Shown here: one piece after another, positions 8,412-17,657 of the stretch
How positions within the stretch are numbered: position 1 is the first letter of the stretch
Layout of the letters: each line of letters begins with the position of its first letter
NCBI RefSeq assembly: GCF_003217515.1
Contig: NZ_QJSX01000005.1
Span: forward strand, 124,001-188,000
Source of the DNA: Deinococcus yavapaiensis KR-236
GTDB taxonomy: Bacteria > Deinococcota > Deinococci > Deinococcales > Deinococcaceae
Reading direction: 5' to 3'
Length of the DNA stretch: 64,000 nucleotides
Notes under the pieces: generated by a model
Told to the model about the DNA's origin: nothing
The model's input: only the letters and a program-made list of their open reading frames with translations
Database searches by the model: none
Position numbers and translations under genes: made by a program

Positions 8412-9311
8412 ATGAAGAAGACGCTCACTGCCCTGACTCTCCTGCCCGTGGCCCTCGTCCTCAGCACCGCCGCCGCCGCGCCGCGCATTTCCGCGCAAAG
8501 CATCATCGTCAACCCCACCGAGCCCGACCTCGGCGTGCAAGTGTGGGTCGACCGTGACACGAGCGGCACGCGCACTCCGAATTACGCGGTCGGCGACAAG
8601 ATCCGCATCTTCACGACCGTCACGTCCGACGCGTACGTGTACCTCTTCAACGTCAACCCCGACGGCAGCATCGACCAGATCCTCCCGAACCGCTACGCGT
8701 CGGGCGGCAACTTCGTCAAGGCGAACACCGTCAAGCAGTTCCCCAGCCAAGGCGACCGCTTCACCTTCGACATCGGCGGTCCGTACGGCGTGAACAAGGT
8801 TCTCGCGCTCGCGTCCAAGGCTCCGCTCAACCTCGACCAAGTCAGCTCGTTCAAGAGCGGTCAGCCGTTCGCCGACGTGCAGGTGCGCGGTCAGGAAAAC
8901 CTCGCGCAAGCGCTGAGCATCGTCGTGAACCCCATCCCCGACGACAACTGGGTGACGGACACCGTGGCGTACAACGTCGCTGGCCGCGTCGTGGCGCAGC
9001 CCGCGCCGCAGCCTCAAGTGCCCGTCGTGGACATCGACATCACCATCACCATCCGTCCGTTCAGCGGCGCCCAAAACGTCCGCACGCAAAGCGTGAACGG
9101 CGGCACCCGCACGGAGTTCAGCGCGAACAGCAGCTTGCGCGCCGTGTACAACTACTACGAAGGCGAATTGCTGCGCCAAGGCTACACCCTGCAAAACCGC
9201 GACGCCGACAGCAGCACGATCGAAGGAACCTTCGTGAAGGGCCGCGACGTCACCACCGTGGAAGTCAAGCAGCGGAGCAGCCGCTTCGAAGTCAACATCA
9301 CCCGCCGCTGA
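8412..9311 (+). CDS. Secreted DUF4384-domain protein
   Basis: 299-aa exported protein. It starts with a signal peptide (MKKTLTALTLLPVALVLSTAAAA) and continues with a DUF4384-like domain (GDKIRIFTTVTSDAYVYLFNVNPDGSIDQILPN), a family found in surface or periplasmic proteins across Deinococcus. The C-terminal region is rich in Asn, Ser and Thr. An in-frame GTG at 8388 is less likely since it would precede the signal peptide by eight residues. TAAAAT at 8369-8374 is the probable -10. A hairpin terminator follows. Molecular role is unknown. Confidence 0.8.
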   Translation: MKKTLTALTLLPVALVLSTAAAAPRISAQSIIVNPTEPDLGVQVWVDRDTSGTRTPNYAVGDKIRIFTTVTSDAYVYLFNVNPDGSIDQILPNRYASGGNFVKANTVKQFPSQGDRFTFDIGGPYGVNKVLALASKAPLNLDQVSSFKSGQPFADVQVRGQENLAQALSIVVNPIPDDNWVTDTVAYNVAGRVVAQPAPQPQVPVVDIDITITIRPFSGAQNVRTQSVNGGTRTEFSANSSLRAVYNYYEGELLRQGYTLQNRDADSSTIEGTFVKGRDVTTVEVKQRSSRFEVNITRR

Positions 9312-9326
9312 TCCCCCTCAGCGTTC

Positions 9327-9356
9327 AGCCCGCCTCCCAAAATCGGGAGGCGGGCT
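9327..9356. terminator. Hairpin terminator between convergent genes
   Basis: AGCCCGCCTCCC (9327-9338), loop aaaatc, GGGAGGCGGGCT (9345-9356), followed by cgttt on the plus strand. It separates the DUF4384 gene from the end of the opposite-strand ATPase gene. Confidence 0.8.
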
Positions 9357-9375
9357 CGTTTCATGTCCTCGGTCC

Positions 9376-10119
9376 TCAGTGCCCAAGAATTTGAGACAAG
9401 AACAACTTGGACCGCTCGTGCTGTGGATTGGCGAAGAACGCGTGCGGCGTGGCTTCCTCCACGATGTTGCCTTGATCGAAGAACACGACGCGGTCGGCGA
9501 CTTCACGCGCGAAACCCATCTCGTGCGTCACGACGAGCATCGTCATGCCCGAATGCGCGAGCTCTTTCATGACGTCGAGCACTTCCTTGATCATCTCGGG
9601 ATCGAGGGCGCTCGTGGGCTCGTCGAACAGCATGATCTTGGGCTGCATGGCGAGCGCCCGGGCGATGGCGACGCGCTGCTGTTGTCCGCCCGAGAGTTGC
9701 GCGGGGTACTTGCTTGCCTGCTCGGGAATGCCGACGCGCTCCAAGAGTTCCATGGCGACCTGCTCGGCTTGGGCCTTGCTGGCCTTACGAACGCGCATGG
9801 GCGCGAGGGTGACGTTTTGCAGGACGGTGAGGTGCGGAAAGAGGTTGAACGACTGGAAGACCATGCCGACTTCGCGCCGAATGGCGTCGAGGTTGCTGCC
9901 GTCCTTGAGCTCGATGCCGTCCACGACGATGGTGCCCTTGTTGTGCGGTTCCAGGCGGTTGAGGGTGCGGATGAACGTGCTCTTCCCGCTTCCCGACGGC
10001 CCGATGATGACGATCTTCTCGCCCGCGCGAACGGACATGTTCACGCCGCGCAGGGCGTGGTAATCGCCGAAGTACTTGTGGACGTCGCGCGCGATGATGA
10101 TGTCCTCTGCCGCTGTCAT
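9376..10119 (-). CDS. Polar amino-acid ABC transporter ATPase (GlnQ type)
   Basis: 247-aa ABC ATPase. Walker A is GPSGSGKST, the Q-loop is in [18 protein letters not shown], the signature is [16 protein letters not shown], and Walker B is IMLFDEP followed by the H-loop THEMGFA. The FNLFPHLT segment is characteristic of GlnQ/HisP-type importers for polar amino acids. Cognate permease and binding-protein genes are absent here, so it must pair with subunits encoded elsewhere. The ATG at 10119 follows TACACT by 7 nt, and the same spacer sequence gcggggc occurs before the gene at 6806. Confidence 0.88.
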   Translation of the reverse strand: MTAAEDIIIARDVHKYFGDYHALRGVNMSVRAGEKIVIIGPSGSGKSTFIRTLNRLEPHNKGTIVVDGIELKDGSNLDAIRREVGMVFQSFNLFPHLTVLQNVTLAPMRVRKASKAQAEQVAMELLERVGIPEQASKYPAQLSGGQQQRVAIARALAMQPKIMLFDEPTSALDPEMIKEVLDVMKELAHSGMTMLVVTHEMGFAREVADRVVFFDQGNIVEEATPHAFFANPQHERSKLFLSQILGH

Positions 10120-10252
10120 GCCCCGCAGTGTACCAACGCCGTGAGCGGGGCGAAACTCCCGGCCTTCCCTCAAACGGCCGCCCGGATCTCTGCTACACTT
10201 CATCTCACACTTAACAAGCTGTGCGCGCCGAAAGGCGACCGAAAGGACGAAG

Positions 10253-11215
10253 ATGAAGAAGGCTCTGCTGATGGGAGCGCTCGCACTGACCGCTACGGGC
10301 GTGGTGCTGGCGCAAGGAACGGATTTCGTGACGATCGGCTCGGGCGCGACGACAGGGGTGTATTTTCCGGTCGCGACGGGCATGGCGAAGCTTATCAACG
10401 ACGCCAACACGGGCATTCGGGCCAACGCCCGCTCGACGGGCGGCAGCGTATTCAACGTGAACGCGCTCGCGAGCGGCGAATTGCAAGTCGCCCTCGCGCA
10501 AAACGACATCACCTACTACGCGTACCGCGGCACGGGCGTCACCGCGTTCGAAGGCAAGGCGAACAACAAGTTGCGCGTCATGGCCGCCCTCTACCCCGAG
10601 ATCTTGCACGTCGTCGCGCGCCGTGACGCGCGCATCAACTCCATCGCCGACTTGAAGGGCAAACGCGTCGTGATCGGCGACCTCGGGTCGGGCACGGAGC
10701 AGACGGCCAAGCAGGTGCTCGAAGCGTACAACTTGAAGTTCGAGGACCTCGGCCAAGCGATTCGCGTCGGCACGACGCAAGGCGTGGCCCTCATGCAAGA
10801 CGGCCGCGCGGACGCGCTCTTCTTCACGGCGGGCCTCGGTTCGTCCGGACTTCAACAACTCGCTCAAACGGTCAGCACGAACTTCGTGCCCATCTCGGGC
10901 GCTCAAGCGACGAAGCTCATCAAGGACTACCCGTTCTACGTGCGCTTCACGATTCCCGCGCGCAGTTACCGCGGGCAAAACGGGACCGTCGCCAGCGTGG
11001 CGGTGCAGGCGACGCTCGTCACGACGACCGATCAAAGCGAAACCTCCGTGTACAACATGATGAAGGCGCTCTTCGGCAACGAGCGCGAATTGAAAGCCCT
11101 TCACCCGAACCTCAACACGTTCTTCACCCCGCAAAAGGCCGTGAGGGGCCTGCCCGCGCCGTTGCACGCGGGCGCCGTGAAGTTCTGGCGCGAGAAGGGC
11201 CTCAACGTCAAGTAA
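10253..11215 (+). CDS. TAXI-family TRAP transporter solute-binding protein
   Basis: 320-aa periplasmic binding protein with a signal peptide ([21 protein letters not shown]). [22 protein letters not shown] and the later [20 protein letters not shown] are hallmarks of the TAXI (TRAP-associated extracytoplasmic immunogenic) family. It delivers substrate to the fused permease encoded 72 bp downstream. TGCTACACT at 10191-10199 is an extended -10, and AAAGGACGA serves as ribosome binding site. Substrates of TAXI proteins include dicarboxylates and glutamate; the ligand here is not evident. Confidence 0.9.
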   Translation: MKKALLMGALALTATGVVLAQGTDFVTIGSGATTGVYFPVATGMAKLINDANTGIRANARSTGGSVFNVNALASGELQVALAQNDITYYAYRGTGVTAFEGKANNKLRVMAALYPEILHVVARRDARINSIADLKGKRVVIGDLGSGTEQTAKQVLEAYNLKFEDLGQAIRVGTTQGVALMQDGRADALFFTAGLGSSGLQQLAQTVSTNFVPISGAQATKLIKDYPFYVRFTIPARSYRGQNGTVASVAVQATLVTTTDQSETSVYNMMKALFGNERELKALHPNLNTFFTPQKAVRGLPAPLHAGAVKFWREKGLNVK

Positions 11216-11221
11216 ACCTGT

Positions 11222-11267
11222 CGTCGGACGCCGACGTCTCGGAAGCCAGCGCGCCGTCGCTGGCTTC
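11222..11267 (+). other. Intercistronic tandem hairpins
   Basis: CGTCGG-acg-CCGACG (11222-11236) is followed by GAAGCCAGCG-cgccgt-CGCTGGCTTC (11242-11267), with no T-run. The hairpins lie between binding-protein and permease genes, where they may stabilise the upstream message and lower permease output. Confidence 0.6.
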
Positions 11268-11287
11268 ATGGATTTGAAGGAGGTGGC

Positions 11288-13396
11288 ATGACCGTATCGA
11301 ACAGCGCTTCCGACGCCGGAGAGGCCCGGGCGCAAGAAATCATGGAGAGCGTCGAGCTCGGTGGACGCAAGGTCGTGGGGTGGCAGCGCACCTTGATCGG
11401 GGTAGTGGCCGTCGCGTGGTCGCTGTGGCAGCTCTACATGGCGTACGTCGGCAACGTCGACACCTTCTTGCAGCGCGCGTCGCACCTCGCGTTCGCGTTC
11501 GCGCTCGTGTTCCTCGTGTATCCGTTCAAGAAAAGCCAGAAGGCGTACATTCCATGGTTCGATTGGCTGCTGGGACTCGCCGCCGTCGCGAGCGTCGGCT
11601 GGATTCTCGTGCAGTACGCGTCCATCGCGACCGTGCAGGGCGGCGTGCTGACGCCTACGGACGTGATCTTCGGTTCCGTGACGGTCGTGCTGCTCTTGAT
11701 CGCGGGTTGGCGGGCGCTCGGTCCCGCCATGAGCATCGTCGCACTCGTGTTCATCCTGTACACGCTGACGGGCCCGAGAGGTCTGATCGAAGCGGACCTC
11801 GGACGCTTGCTGCAGTTGCACGCGGGCCTCAACTGGGCTCAGTTGATCGGGCAACTCTACGCCAACACCGAAGGCATCTTCGGCTCGCCGATCGCCGTGA
11901 GCGCGCAGATCGTCTTCTTGTTCGTGCTGTTCGGCGCGATGTTCGACCGCATGGGAGCGGGTGACTGGTTCATGCAAGTCGCGCAGGCGCTCCTCGGGAG
12001 TTTTCGAGGGGGGCCCGCCAAGGCGTCCGTCGTGTCGAGCGCCCTCAACGGCATCGTGAGCGGTTCGTCGGTCAGCAACGTCGTCACGGGCGGCAACATC
12101 ACGATCGGAACGATGAAGCGCGTTGGCTACACCGCCGAGAAGGCGGGCGGCATCGAGGTGGCGTCGAGCAGCAACGGTCAGCTCATGCCGCCCGTGATGG
12201 GCGCGGCGGCGTTCATCATGGCCGAGAACCTGCAAATTCCGTACTCGCAACTGATCCTCGCGGCGGCCCTGCCCGCTCTCTTGTGTTACGCGACCCTGCT
12301 CGTGGCGGTGCACATCGAGGCGTTGAAGCTCGGCCTCAAGGGCTTGCCGAGAAACGAGTTACCTCCGCTCGCCGGCGCCCTGCGGTCAGGCTGGTACTAC
12401 ATGCTGCCCGTCGTGTATCTCGTGTTCGCCCTGGCGGTGCTGCAGATCACGCCCGAACGCGCGGCCCTCAACACGATCTTCGTCATGGTCGGCATGATCT
12501 TCGTGCAGGAAGTCTGGAAGGCGGTGCGCGCCAAAGAGCAGGTCACGCGAGGACTGCGCGCGAGCGTCGACATGATCGTCGGAAGCTTGGAAACGGGCGC
12601 TCGCAACATGATCGGCATCGCCATCGCGACCGCGGCGGCCGGCGTCATCGTCGGAACGGTGACCGTGACGGGCATCGGGTTCGGGCTCGCCGACATCCTG
12701 GGTGCGGCGTCCGAGATCTTCCGAAATTTCTTTCTCGCCCTCGGCGGCGCGTTGACCTTCGTCGGCGTAGATCCTGCGAGCTTCGCGAATACCGGCGAGC
12801 TCATCTTGATCCTGTTCCTCGCGCAGATTATCTGCCTGCTGCTCGGCATGGGCCTTCCGACGACGGCGAATTACATCGTCATGGCGGCGCTCATCGTGCC
12901 GGTGCTACTGAAGCTCGCCGGGGAGGCGGGCTACACCGTGCCGCCGCTTGCCGCGCACATGTTCGCGTTCTACTTCGGAATCATGGCGGACACCACGCCT
13001 CCCGTCGCGCTCGCCGCGTTCGCCGCCGCCGCCATTTCAGGCGGCAATCCCGTGAAGACGGGCGTCCAAGGCTTCATCTACGAGATGCGTACAGCCTTGC
13101 TGGCGTACATGATCTTCTTCAATCCCGCCCTGCTGCTGATCGGCGTGAACTCGGTGGGCGAGGGCATCTGGATCGCCTTGACGGCCTTCGTGGGTCTCAG
13201 CGCGTTCTCGGCGGGCACATTAGGCTTTTTGCATCGGCGAACGAACGTGCTCGAACGGGTGGCGCTGATCGTGGCGGGATTGTTGCTGGTCCCGACGAAT
13301 CCGGTTTTGGACATGGTCGGAGCGGGCCTGTTCCTCGGCGTGTACCTGCTGCAACGAGCGAGGAGGACCGTGGCGCCTCCGCTCAGACCACTCTGA
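11288..13396 (+). CDS. TRAP transporter permease, 4TM/12TM fusion
   Basis: 702-aa integral membrane protein in which the small DctQ-like and large DctM-like subunits are fused, the usual partner of TAXI binding proteins. Landmarks are SALNGIVSGSSVSNVVTGGNITIGTMKR, SSSNGQLMPPVMGAAAFIMAE and GLPTTANYIVMAALIVP, with about 16-18 hydrophobic segments. It couples solute uptake to an ion gradient. AAGGAGGTGGC ahead of the ATG is a strong ribosome binding site, in contrast to the leaderless genes around it. Confidence 0.92.
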   Translation: MTVSNSASDAGEARAQEIMESVELGGRKVVGWQRTLIGVVAVAWSLWQLYMAYVGNVDTFLQRASHLAFAFALVFLVYPFKKSQKAYIPWFDWLLGLAAVASVGWILVQYASIATVQGGVLTPTDVIFGSVTVVLLLIAGWRALGPAMSIVALVFILYTLTGPRGLIEADLGRLLQLHAGLNWAQLIGQLYANTEGIFGSPIAVSAQIVFLFVLFGAMFDRMGAGDWFMQVAQALLGSFRGGPAKASVVSSALNGIVSGSSVSNVVTGGNITIGTMKRVGYTAEKAGGIEVASSSNGQLMPPVMGAAAFIMAENLQIPYSQLILAAALPALLCYATLLVAVHIEALKLGLKGLPRNELPPLAGALRSGWYYMLPVVYLVFALAVLQITPERAALNTIFVMVGMIFVQEVWKAVRAKEQVTRGLRASVDMIVGSLETGARNMIGIAIATAAAGVIVGTVTVTGIGFGLADILGAASEIFRNFFLALGGALTFVGVDPASFANTGELILILFLAQIICLLLGMGLPTTANYIVMAALIVPVLLKLAGEAGYTVPPLAAHMFAFYFGIMADTTPPVALAAFAAAAISGGNPVKTGVQGFIYEMRTALLAYMIFFNPALLLIGVNSVGEGIWIALTAFVGLSAFSAGTLGFLHRRTNVLERVALIVAGLLLVPTNPVLDMVGAGLFLGVYLLQRARRTVAPPLRPL

Positions 13397-13430
13397 AAAA
13401 AGGGCCGCGCGAGGCGGGTATCTTGGGGAC

Positions 13431-14114
13431 GTGACGATCACGTCCCCTTTGTCTTCCTTGTCCGACCTCGACGCCCGGGTCGTGAACTGCCGAGCGTGCC
13501 CGCGGCTCGTGGCTTGGCGCGAAGAGGTCGCGGACGTGAAGCGCGCGGCTTTTCGGCACGAGGAGTACTGGGCGCGGCCTTTGCCGGGCTTCGGAGACGA
13601 GCACGCCTCGATCGTGATCGTGGGGCTCGCGCCGAGCGCGCACGGCGGCAACCGCACGGGGCGGATGTTCACGGGGGACCGCTCGGGCGACTTCTTGTAC
13701 GAAGGGCTTCACCGCGTCGGGCTGGCGAACCAGTCGACGAGCGTGCGGCGAGACGACGGCCTGGAGGTGCGAAGGGTGCGCATCACGGCGCCCGTGCGGT
13801 GCGCGCCTCCCGCCAACAAACCGTTGCCGGAGGAACTCGGTCGGTGCTCGTCGTGGTTTCGCGCGGAGCTCGACTTGCTACAGGGACGCCGCGTGACGTT
13901 GGCCCTGGGAAAGATCGGTCACGACGCCTTTTTGCGTTTCCTCGGGCTGGCGCCCTCCAAGTTCGCGTTCGGGCACGGGGCGGAGCATTCGCTGCCCGAC
14001 GGCACGACCTTGCTCGATTCGTATCACGTGTCGCAGCAGAACACGCAGACCGGCCGGTTGACGCCCGCGATGTTCGACGCGGTGTTGCGGCGCGCCGTGG
14101 AGCTCGCGTCGTGA
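13431..14114 (+). CDS. Family 5 uracil-DNA glycosylase (UDGb)
   Basis: 227-aa DNA repair glycosylase that removes uracil and other deaminated bases. CRACPRLVAWREEVA contributes two iron-sulfur Cys, and VGLAPSAHGGNRTGRMFTGD is the active-site motif that separates family 5 from family 4 enzymes. RCAPPANKP and the C-terminal DSYHVSQQNTQTGRLTP complete the family pattern. The GTG lies 6 nt after TATCTT, a leaderless layout. The stop overlaps the next gene as GTGA, so the two are coupled. Confidence 0.9.
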   Translation: MTITSPLSSLSDLDARVVNCRACPRLVAWREEVADVKRAAFRHEEYWARPLPGFGDEHASIVIVGLAPSAHGGNRTGRMFTGDRSGDFLYEGLHRVGLANQSTSVRRDDGLEVRRVRITAPVRCAPPANKPLPEELGRCSSWFRAELDLLQGRRVTLALGKIGHDAFLRFLGLAPSKFAFGHGAEHSLPDGTTLLDSYHVSQQNTQTGRLTPAMFDAVLRRAVELAS

Positions 14115-14614
14115 AGTGGCCGCTCGCGTTGCTGGCGCCGCTCTTCGGCGGGTGCTTCCTGTTGCCGCCCGCCGAGCGCGAGAACGGGACGGTACTGCTC
14201 GGCGTGCGCATTCACTACGTCATGACGTCGGCGGCCGCCTTCGACTTCTGCCCAGCGGACCGCGTGGGATGCTCGGTGCCGCTCGGGAGCGTGTGCTTCG
14301 TGCAGATCGACCGAGCGTACTTCGAGAAAGGAACGCCGTGGCAGAAGGTGAACGTCGTGGCGCACGAGGTCGGGCATTGCCTCAACTTGCGGCGCCTCGG
14401 GCTTTCGAGCGGCGGGTTTCACGACGAGGGCAAGCGCTGGGGTCGGTACTACGCCGATCCTAGCGAGGGCTTCGCCGAGGCGTACGCGCGGACGTACATT
14501 CGGCGATGCGGTTTGGATCTCGACAGTTTGGGGTGGATGAATCGACGCGGCTCGTGCGCCTTGCCCGATCCGAAGAGCGTCACGCCGACCTCCGTGGAGT
14601 CGCTGGGCTTGTGA
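14111..14614 (+). CDS. Putative lipoprotein with HExxH metallopeptidase motif
   Basis: 167-aa protein. LLAPLFGGC is a lipobox with the lipidated Cys at residue 15. HEVGH (85-89) and a downstream PSEGFAEAYA (118-127) resemble the two His and distal Glu zinc ligands of small gluzincin-type peptidases. Several other Cys could form disulfides. GTG 14111 overlaps the UDG stop by four bases. I do not recognise a named family; substrate and activity are unproven. Confidence 0.7.
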   Translation: MKWPLALLAPLFGGCFLLPPAERENGTVLLGVRIHYVMTSAAAFDFCPADRVGCSVPLGSVCFVQIDRAYFEKGTPWQKVNVVAHEVGHCLNLRRLGLSSGGFHDEGKRWGRYYADPSEGFAEAYARTYIRRCGLDLDSLGWMNRRGSCALPDPKSVTPTSVESLGL

Positions 14615-14643
14615 CTTCATGAGCTCCCTGTGCGATTGATCGA

Positions 14644-14672
14644 TTGACGTTGAACGATTTGGGGCGTACAGT
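14644..14672 (+). promoter_or_regulatory. Sigma-70-type promoter of wrbA
   Basis: TTGACG (14644-14649) and TACAGT (14667-14672) separated by 17 bp, giving a leader of about 45 nt before the ATG at 14723. Confidence 0.7.
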
Positions 14673-14722
14673 GCCTTGACTTTTCATTGCTTCCCTGAAG
14701 GAAGCATGACGGGAGGCTCCGT

Positions 14723-15325
14723 ATGACCGTGAACGTGGCTATCATCTACTACAGCGCGACCAGCATCACCTATCAACTCGCCTTGGCAGCGGAAAGCGCC
14801 GCTCGCGACGCGGACGCCGAGGTGCGGCTTCGCAAAGTTCGCGAACTCGCGCCCGACGAAGCGATCGCCAGCAATGAAGGATGGTCCGGCCACCGCCTCG
14901 AGACGCAGCATGTTCCCGAAGCGACCCTCGACGACTTGGAGTGGGCCGACGCGATCATCATGGGGTCGCCCACGCGCTACGGCATGCCCGCCGCGCAGCT
15001 CAAGCAGTTCATCGACACGACCGGACCGCTGTGGGCACAAGGCAAGCTCGTCGACAAGATCGTCTCGTCCTTCACGAGCTCGGCCACCTCGCATGGCGGG
15101 CAGGAAAGCACCATCCTCGCGCTCAACAACACCTTCTACCACTGGGGCTCCATCATCGTGCCGCCCGGTTACGCCGATCCCGTTCAGTTCGCGGCGGGCA
15201 ATCCCTACGGCGCGTCTTGGACGAGCCAGAACGGCGTCGTCGCGCCCGACGAAAACGCGTTGGCATCCATGCGCTTCCAAGCGAGGCGCGTGGTCGAAGT
15301 CACAAGGAAGTTCAAGGGCCTGTAA
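14723..15325 (+). CDS. wrbA: NAD(P)H:quinone oxidoreductase, WrbA type
   Basis: 200-aa flavodoxin-fold protein that reduces quinones by two electrons with FMN. IIYYSATSITYQLALA is the FMN phosphate-binding loop, and MGSPTRYGMPAAQLKQFID and SSATSHGGQESTI are WrbA signatures. It has a conventional promoter and the ribosome binding site GGGAGGC. A hairpin terminator at 15340 ends the transcript. The enzyme fits the oxidative-stress theme of the region. Confidence 0.92.
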   Translation: MTVNVAIIYYSATSITYQLALAAESAARDADAEVRLRKVRELAPDEAIASNEGWSGHRLETQHVPEATLDDLEWADAIIMGSPTRYGMPAAQLKQFIDTTGPLWAQGKLVDKIVSSFTSSATSHGGQESTILALNNTFYHWGSIIVPPGYADPVQFAAGNPYGASWTSQNGVVAPDENALASMRFQARRVVEVTRKFKGL

Positions 15326-15339
15326 ACGCCACCTGTCCA

Positions 15340-15372
15340 GAAGCTCGGAGCCCGCCCCTCCGAGCTTCTTTC
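15340..15372 (+). terminator. Intrinsic terminator after wrbA
   Basis: GAAGCTCGGAG (15340-15350), 7-nt loop, CTCCGAGCTTC (15358-15368), then tttct. Its T-run runs straight into the TATGAT box of aroA. Confidence 0.8.
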
Positions 15373-15385
15373 TATGATGCACTGC

Positions 15386-16690
15386 ATGCACGCTCCGTTC
15401 GACCTTCGGGTGTTTCCCGCCGCGCGACTGTCCGGTGACGTGACGGCGCAACCTTCCAAGAACTACACGACGCGCTTCCTGCTCGCCGCCGCCTTGTGCG
15501 AAGGCGACACGCTCGTGCGTCGACCCGCGACGAGCGACGACGCCGCCGCCCTCAAAGACGGGCTGACGACGCTCGGCGCGACCCTCACGCCGCATCAAGA
15601 CGGGTTGCTCGTGCGCGGCTTCGGTGCGCATCCGAAAAGCGGCACGACCGTCGACCCGAGAAACGCGGGCGCCGTCGCGCGCTTCCTGATCGGCGTGGCC
15701 GCCCTCACGACCGAGACGACCTTCGTGACGAGCCACACCGAGAGTTTGGGCAAGCGACCGCAAGGCGACCTCTTCGACGCGCTGCGGTCCCTCGGCGTCG
15801 TGGTGGAGAGCGAGCGCGGCACCCTGCCCGTCACCCTGCGCGGCCCTTCCAGCGGCGGCGCCGTGCACGTGAGCGCCGAGAAGTCGTCGCAGTACGCGTC
15901 CGCCCTGATGTTCCTCGCGCCCCTGCTGAAAGGCGGCTTGACGCTGCACCTCACGGGCGACATCAAGAGCTTCGCGCCCCTACGCCAAACGCTACACACC
16001 CTCTCGGTGTTCGGCGTCGCCTTCGAGGCGAGCGACGACCTTCGCACCGTCACCATTCCCGGTCCGCAGGCGTACCGAGGCGGCGACGTCACCGTGCCGG
16101 GCGACTACCCGGGGTCGTCGGCCTTGCTCGTCGCGGGCACCCTCGTGCCCGGCGAGATTCGCGTGCACGGTCTCGATCCGAACGACTTGCAAGGCGAGCG
16201 CGCCTCCATCGACGTCCTCAAGGCCATGGGCGCCGACGTGGTGCACGAGGGAACGACCGTCACCGTGCGCGGCGGTCGTCCTTTGAAGGCCGTCACGAGG
16301 GACGGCGACACCTTCACGGACGCCGTGCAGGCGCTCAGCGCGGCCGCCGCGTTCGCGAGCGGCACGACGACCTGGGAAAACGTCTTGACGCTGCGCTTCA
16401 AAGAGTGCGACCGAATCAGCGACACGAGGAGAGAACTGGAGAAGTTCGGCTTGCACGTCACGGAGACGCGCGACAGCCTCTCGATCACGGGAGCGAGCGA
16501 AGTTCCGGGAGGCTTCACCGTGAACGGCCACGGCGACCACCGCATGATCATGATGCTCACCCTGATCGGCCTCCGGGCGAGCAAACCCATCGTCATCACG
16601 GGCGCGCAGCACATCGCCAAAAGCTATCCGGACTTCTTCGATCACCTCGGAGAGCTTGGCGCGACTTTCGAGACGCTCGTGCCCGCCTGA
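15386..16690 (+). CDS. aroA: 5-enolpyruvylshikimate-3-phosphate synthase
   Basis: 434-aa shikimate-pathway enzyme that joins PEP and shikimate 3-phosphate. PSKNYTTRFLLAAALCEG near the N terminus, RNAGAVARFLIGVAAL, and SLGKRPQGDLFDALRSLG are conserved; VPGDYPGSSALLVAGTL, RFKECDRI and NGHGDHRMIMMLTLIGL mark the second half. The loop reads RNAGAVAR, where class I enzymes usually have GNAGTxxR. Start 15386 is chosen because TATGAT (15373-15378) precedes it by 7 nt, excluding the earlier ATGs that overlap the -10. It converges on crtB with a 4-bp gap and no obvious terminator. Confidence 0.92.
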   Translation: MHAPFDLRVFPAARLSGDVTAQPSKNYTTRFLLAAALCEGDTLVRRPATSDDAAALKDGLTTLGATLTPHQDGLLVRGFGAHPKSGTTVDPRNAGAVARFLIGVAALTTETTFVTSHTESLGKRPQGDLFDALRSLGVVVESERGTLPVTLRGPSSGGAVHVSAEKSSQYASALMFLAPLLKGGLTLHLTGDIKSFAPLRQTLHTLSVFGVAFEASDDLRTVTIPGPQAYRGGDVTVPGDYPGSSALLVAGTLVPGEIRVHGLDPNDLQGERASIDVLKAMGADVVHEGTTVTVRGGRPLKAVTRDGDTFTDAVQALSAAAAFASGTTTWENVLTLRFKECDRISDTRRELEKFGLHVTETRDSLSITGASEVPGGFTVNGHGDHRMIMMLTLIGLRASKPIVITGAQHIAKSYPDFFDHLGELGATFETLVPA

Positions 16691-16694
16691 TCGC

Positions 16695-17576
16695 TCAAGT
16701 CGCCGAGGAGCCGCGAAGGTTCCACCACACGCTCGGCAGCATCATGAGCTTGCGTCGGGTGCTGACGTGCGCGCGGCGGTTGAAGTTGTCGAAGCGGGCG
16801 CGCTCCAAGTCGTCGAGGATGCCTTCGTAGGCGCTCGCGGCGGCGCCCACGGCGAGTCGGGCCGAGCCGTGCAGCTTCGGAATGCCGCCACGTCCGTCGG
16901 CATACCAGCCGCGCGCCTCCTTGACGAGGTGACGCATCAGCCGCTCGTACTGAGGCGTGACGCGGCTCGACAGAATGTCGTCCGTGCGAACGCCGAATTC
17001 GCGCAGTAGGGGTGCCGGGAGGTACACGCGTCCGCGCGACGCGTCCTCGCCGACGTCGCGCAGGATGTTCGTGAGCTGCATCGCCTGACCGAGCTTGAGG
17101 GCGCGTTGCAGCGTCGCGTCGCCGCCCTCGTACCCGGAGATCGGCGCGATCATGAATCCCACGACGCCCGCGACGCGGCGGCAGTACAACTCGAGGTCTG
17201 CCATGGAGTCGTACGCGTGCTCGGCGAGGTCCATGCGAAGACCAAGGTACAGCTCGCGAAAGGCGTCCTTGGGAATGGGGTAGTGAGCCACCGCCCACGA
17301 CAGGGCCTGCACGACCGGCTCGCGCGACGCTCGGCCCGCGTATGCCGCCTCGATGCCTTCCCACCACGCTTCCAGTTGTCCGCTCGCCGCGTCCGGATCG
17401 CCTTCGTCCACGATGTCGTCGCCCGTCCGGCACGCGGCGTACACCGCCCACACCGCCGCGCGTTGAGGGCTCGGAAAGAAGCGCGAACCGAAGTAGAACG
17501 TCTTGGAGTGGTACCGCGTGAGGTCTCGACAGTGCTGCACGGCGCTCGTCGGCGCAGGCAAAATCGTTTGTCGCAC
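16695..17576 (-). CDS. crtB: Phytoene synthase
   Basis: 293-aa trans-isoprenyl diphosphate synthase that condenses two GGPP into phytoene, the committed step of carotenoid synthesis. [14 protein letters not shown] and [10 protein letters not shown] supply the first Asp-rich motif, and [21 protein letters not shown] the second. The GTG at 17576 is preceded by AGAGGAGGT at good spacing, so the upstream in-frame ATG at 17621 is rejected. TACACT on the minus strand (17602-17597) is the likely -10 and a palindrome lies further upstream. A methyltransferase gene ends 82 bp before it on the same strand. Confidence 0.95.
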   Translation of the reverse strand: MRQTILPAPTSAVQHCRDLTRYHSKTFYFGSRFFPSPQRAAVWAVYAACRTGDDIVDEGDPDAASGQLEAWWEGIEAAYAGRASREPVVQALSWAVAHYPIPKDAFRELYLGLRMDLAEHAYDSMADLELYCRRVAGVVGFMIAPISGYEGGDATLQRALKLGQAMQLTNILRDVGEDASRGRVYLPAPLLREFGVRTDDILSSRVTPQYERLMRHLVKEARGWYADGRGGIPKLHGSARLAVGAAASAYEGILDDLERARFDNFNRRAHVSTRRKLMMLPSVWWNLRGSSAT

Positions 17577-17628
17577 GAAGGACCTCCTCTGGCGAAAGTG
17601 TAGGAGAGTGCAGCCAGGCAAACGTCTG

Positions 17629-17643
17629 GTTTTGTTACAAAAC
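17629..17643. promoter_or_regulatory. Perfect 15-bp palindrome upstream of crtB
   Basis: GTTTTGT-T-ACAAAAC is centred at 17636, about 45 bp upstream of the start point predicted from the TACACT box of crtB. That is close to where class II Crp/Fnr activators bind. No matching -35 hexamer is present at 17 bp spacing, consistent with an activator-dependent promoter. The binding protein is unknown; the Crp/Fnr protein encoded at 2730 is one candidate. Confidence 0.5.
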
Positions 17644-17657
17644 TCCTCCGGCGTCGC

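Noticed and set aside
10211..12313. Long minus-strand frame of 700 codons under the TRAP transporter
   Set aside because: It is rich in Arg and His, typical of GC-rich antisense frames, and lies opposite two clear genes.
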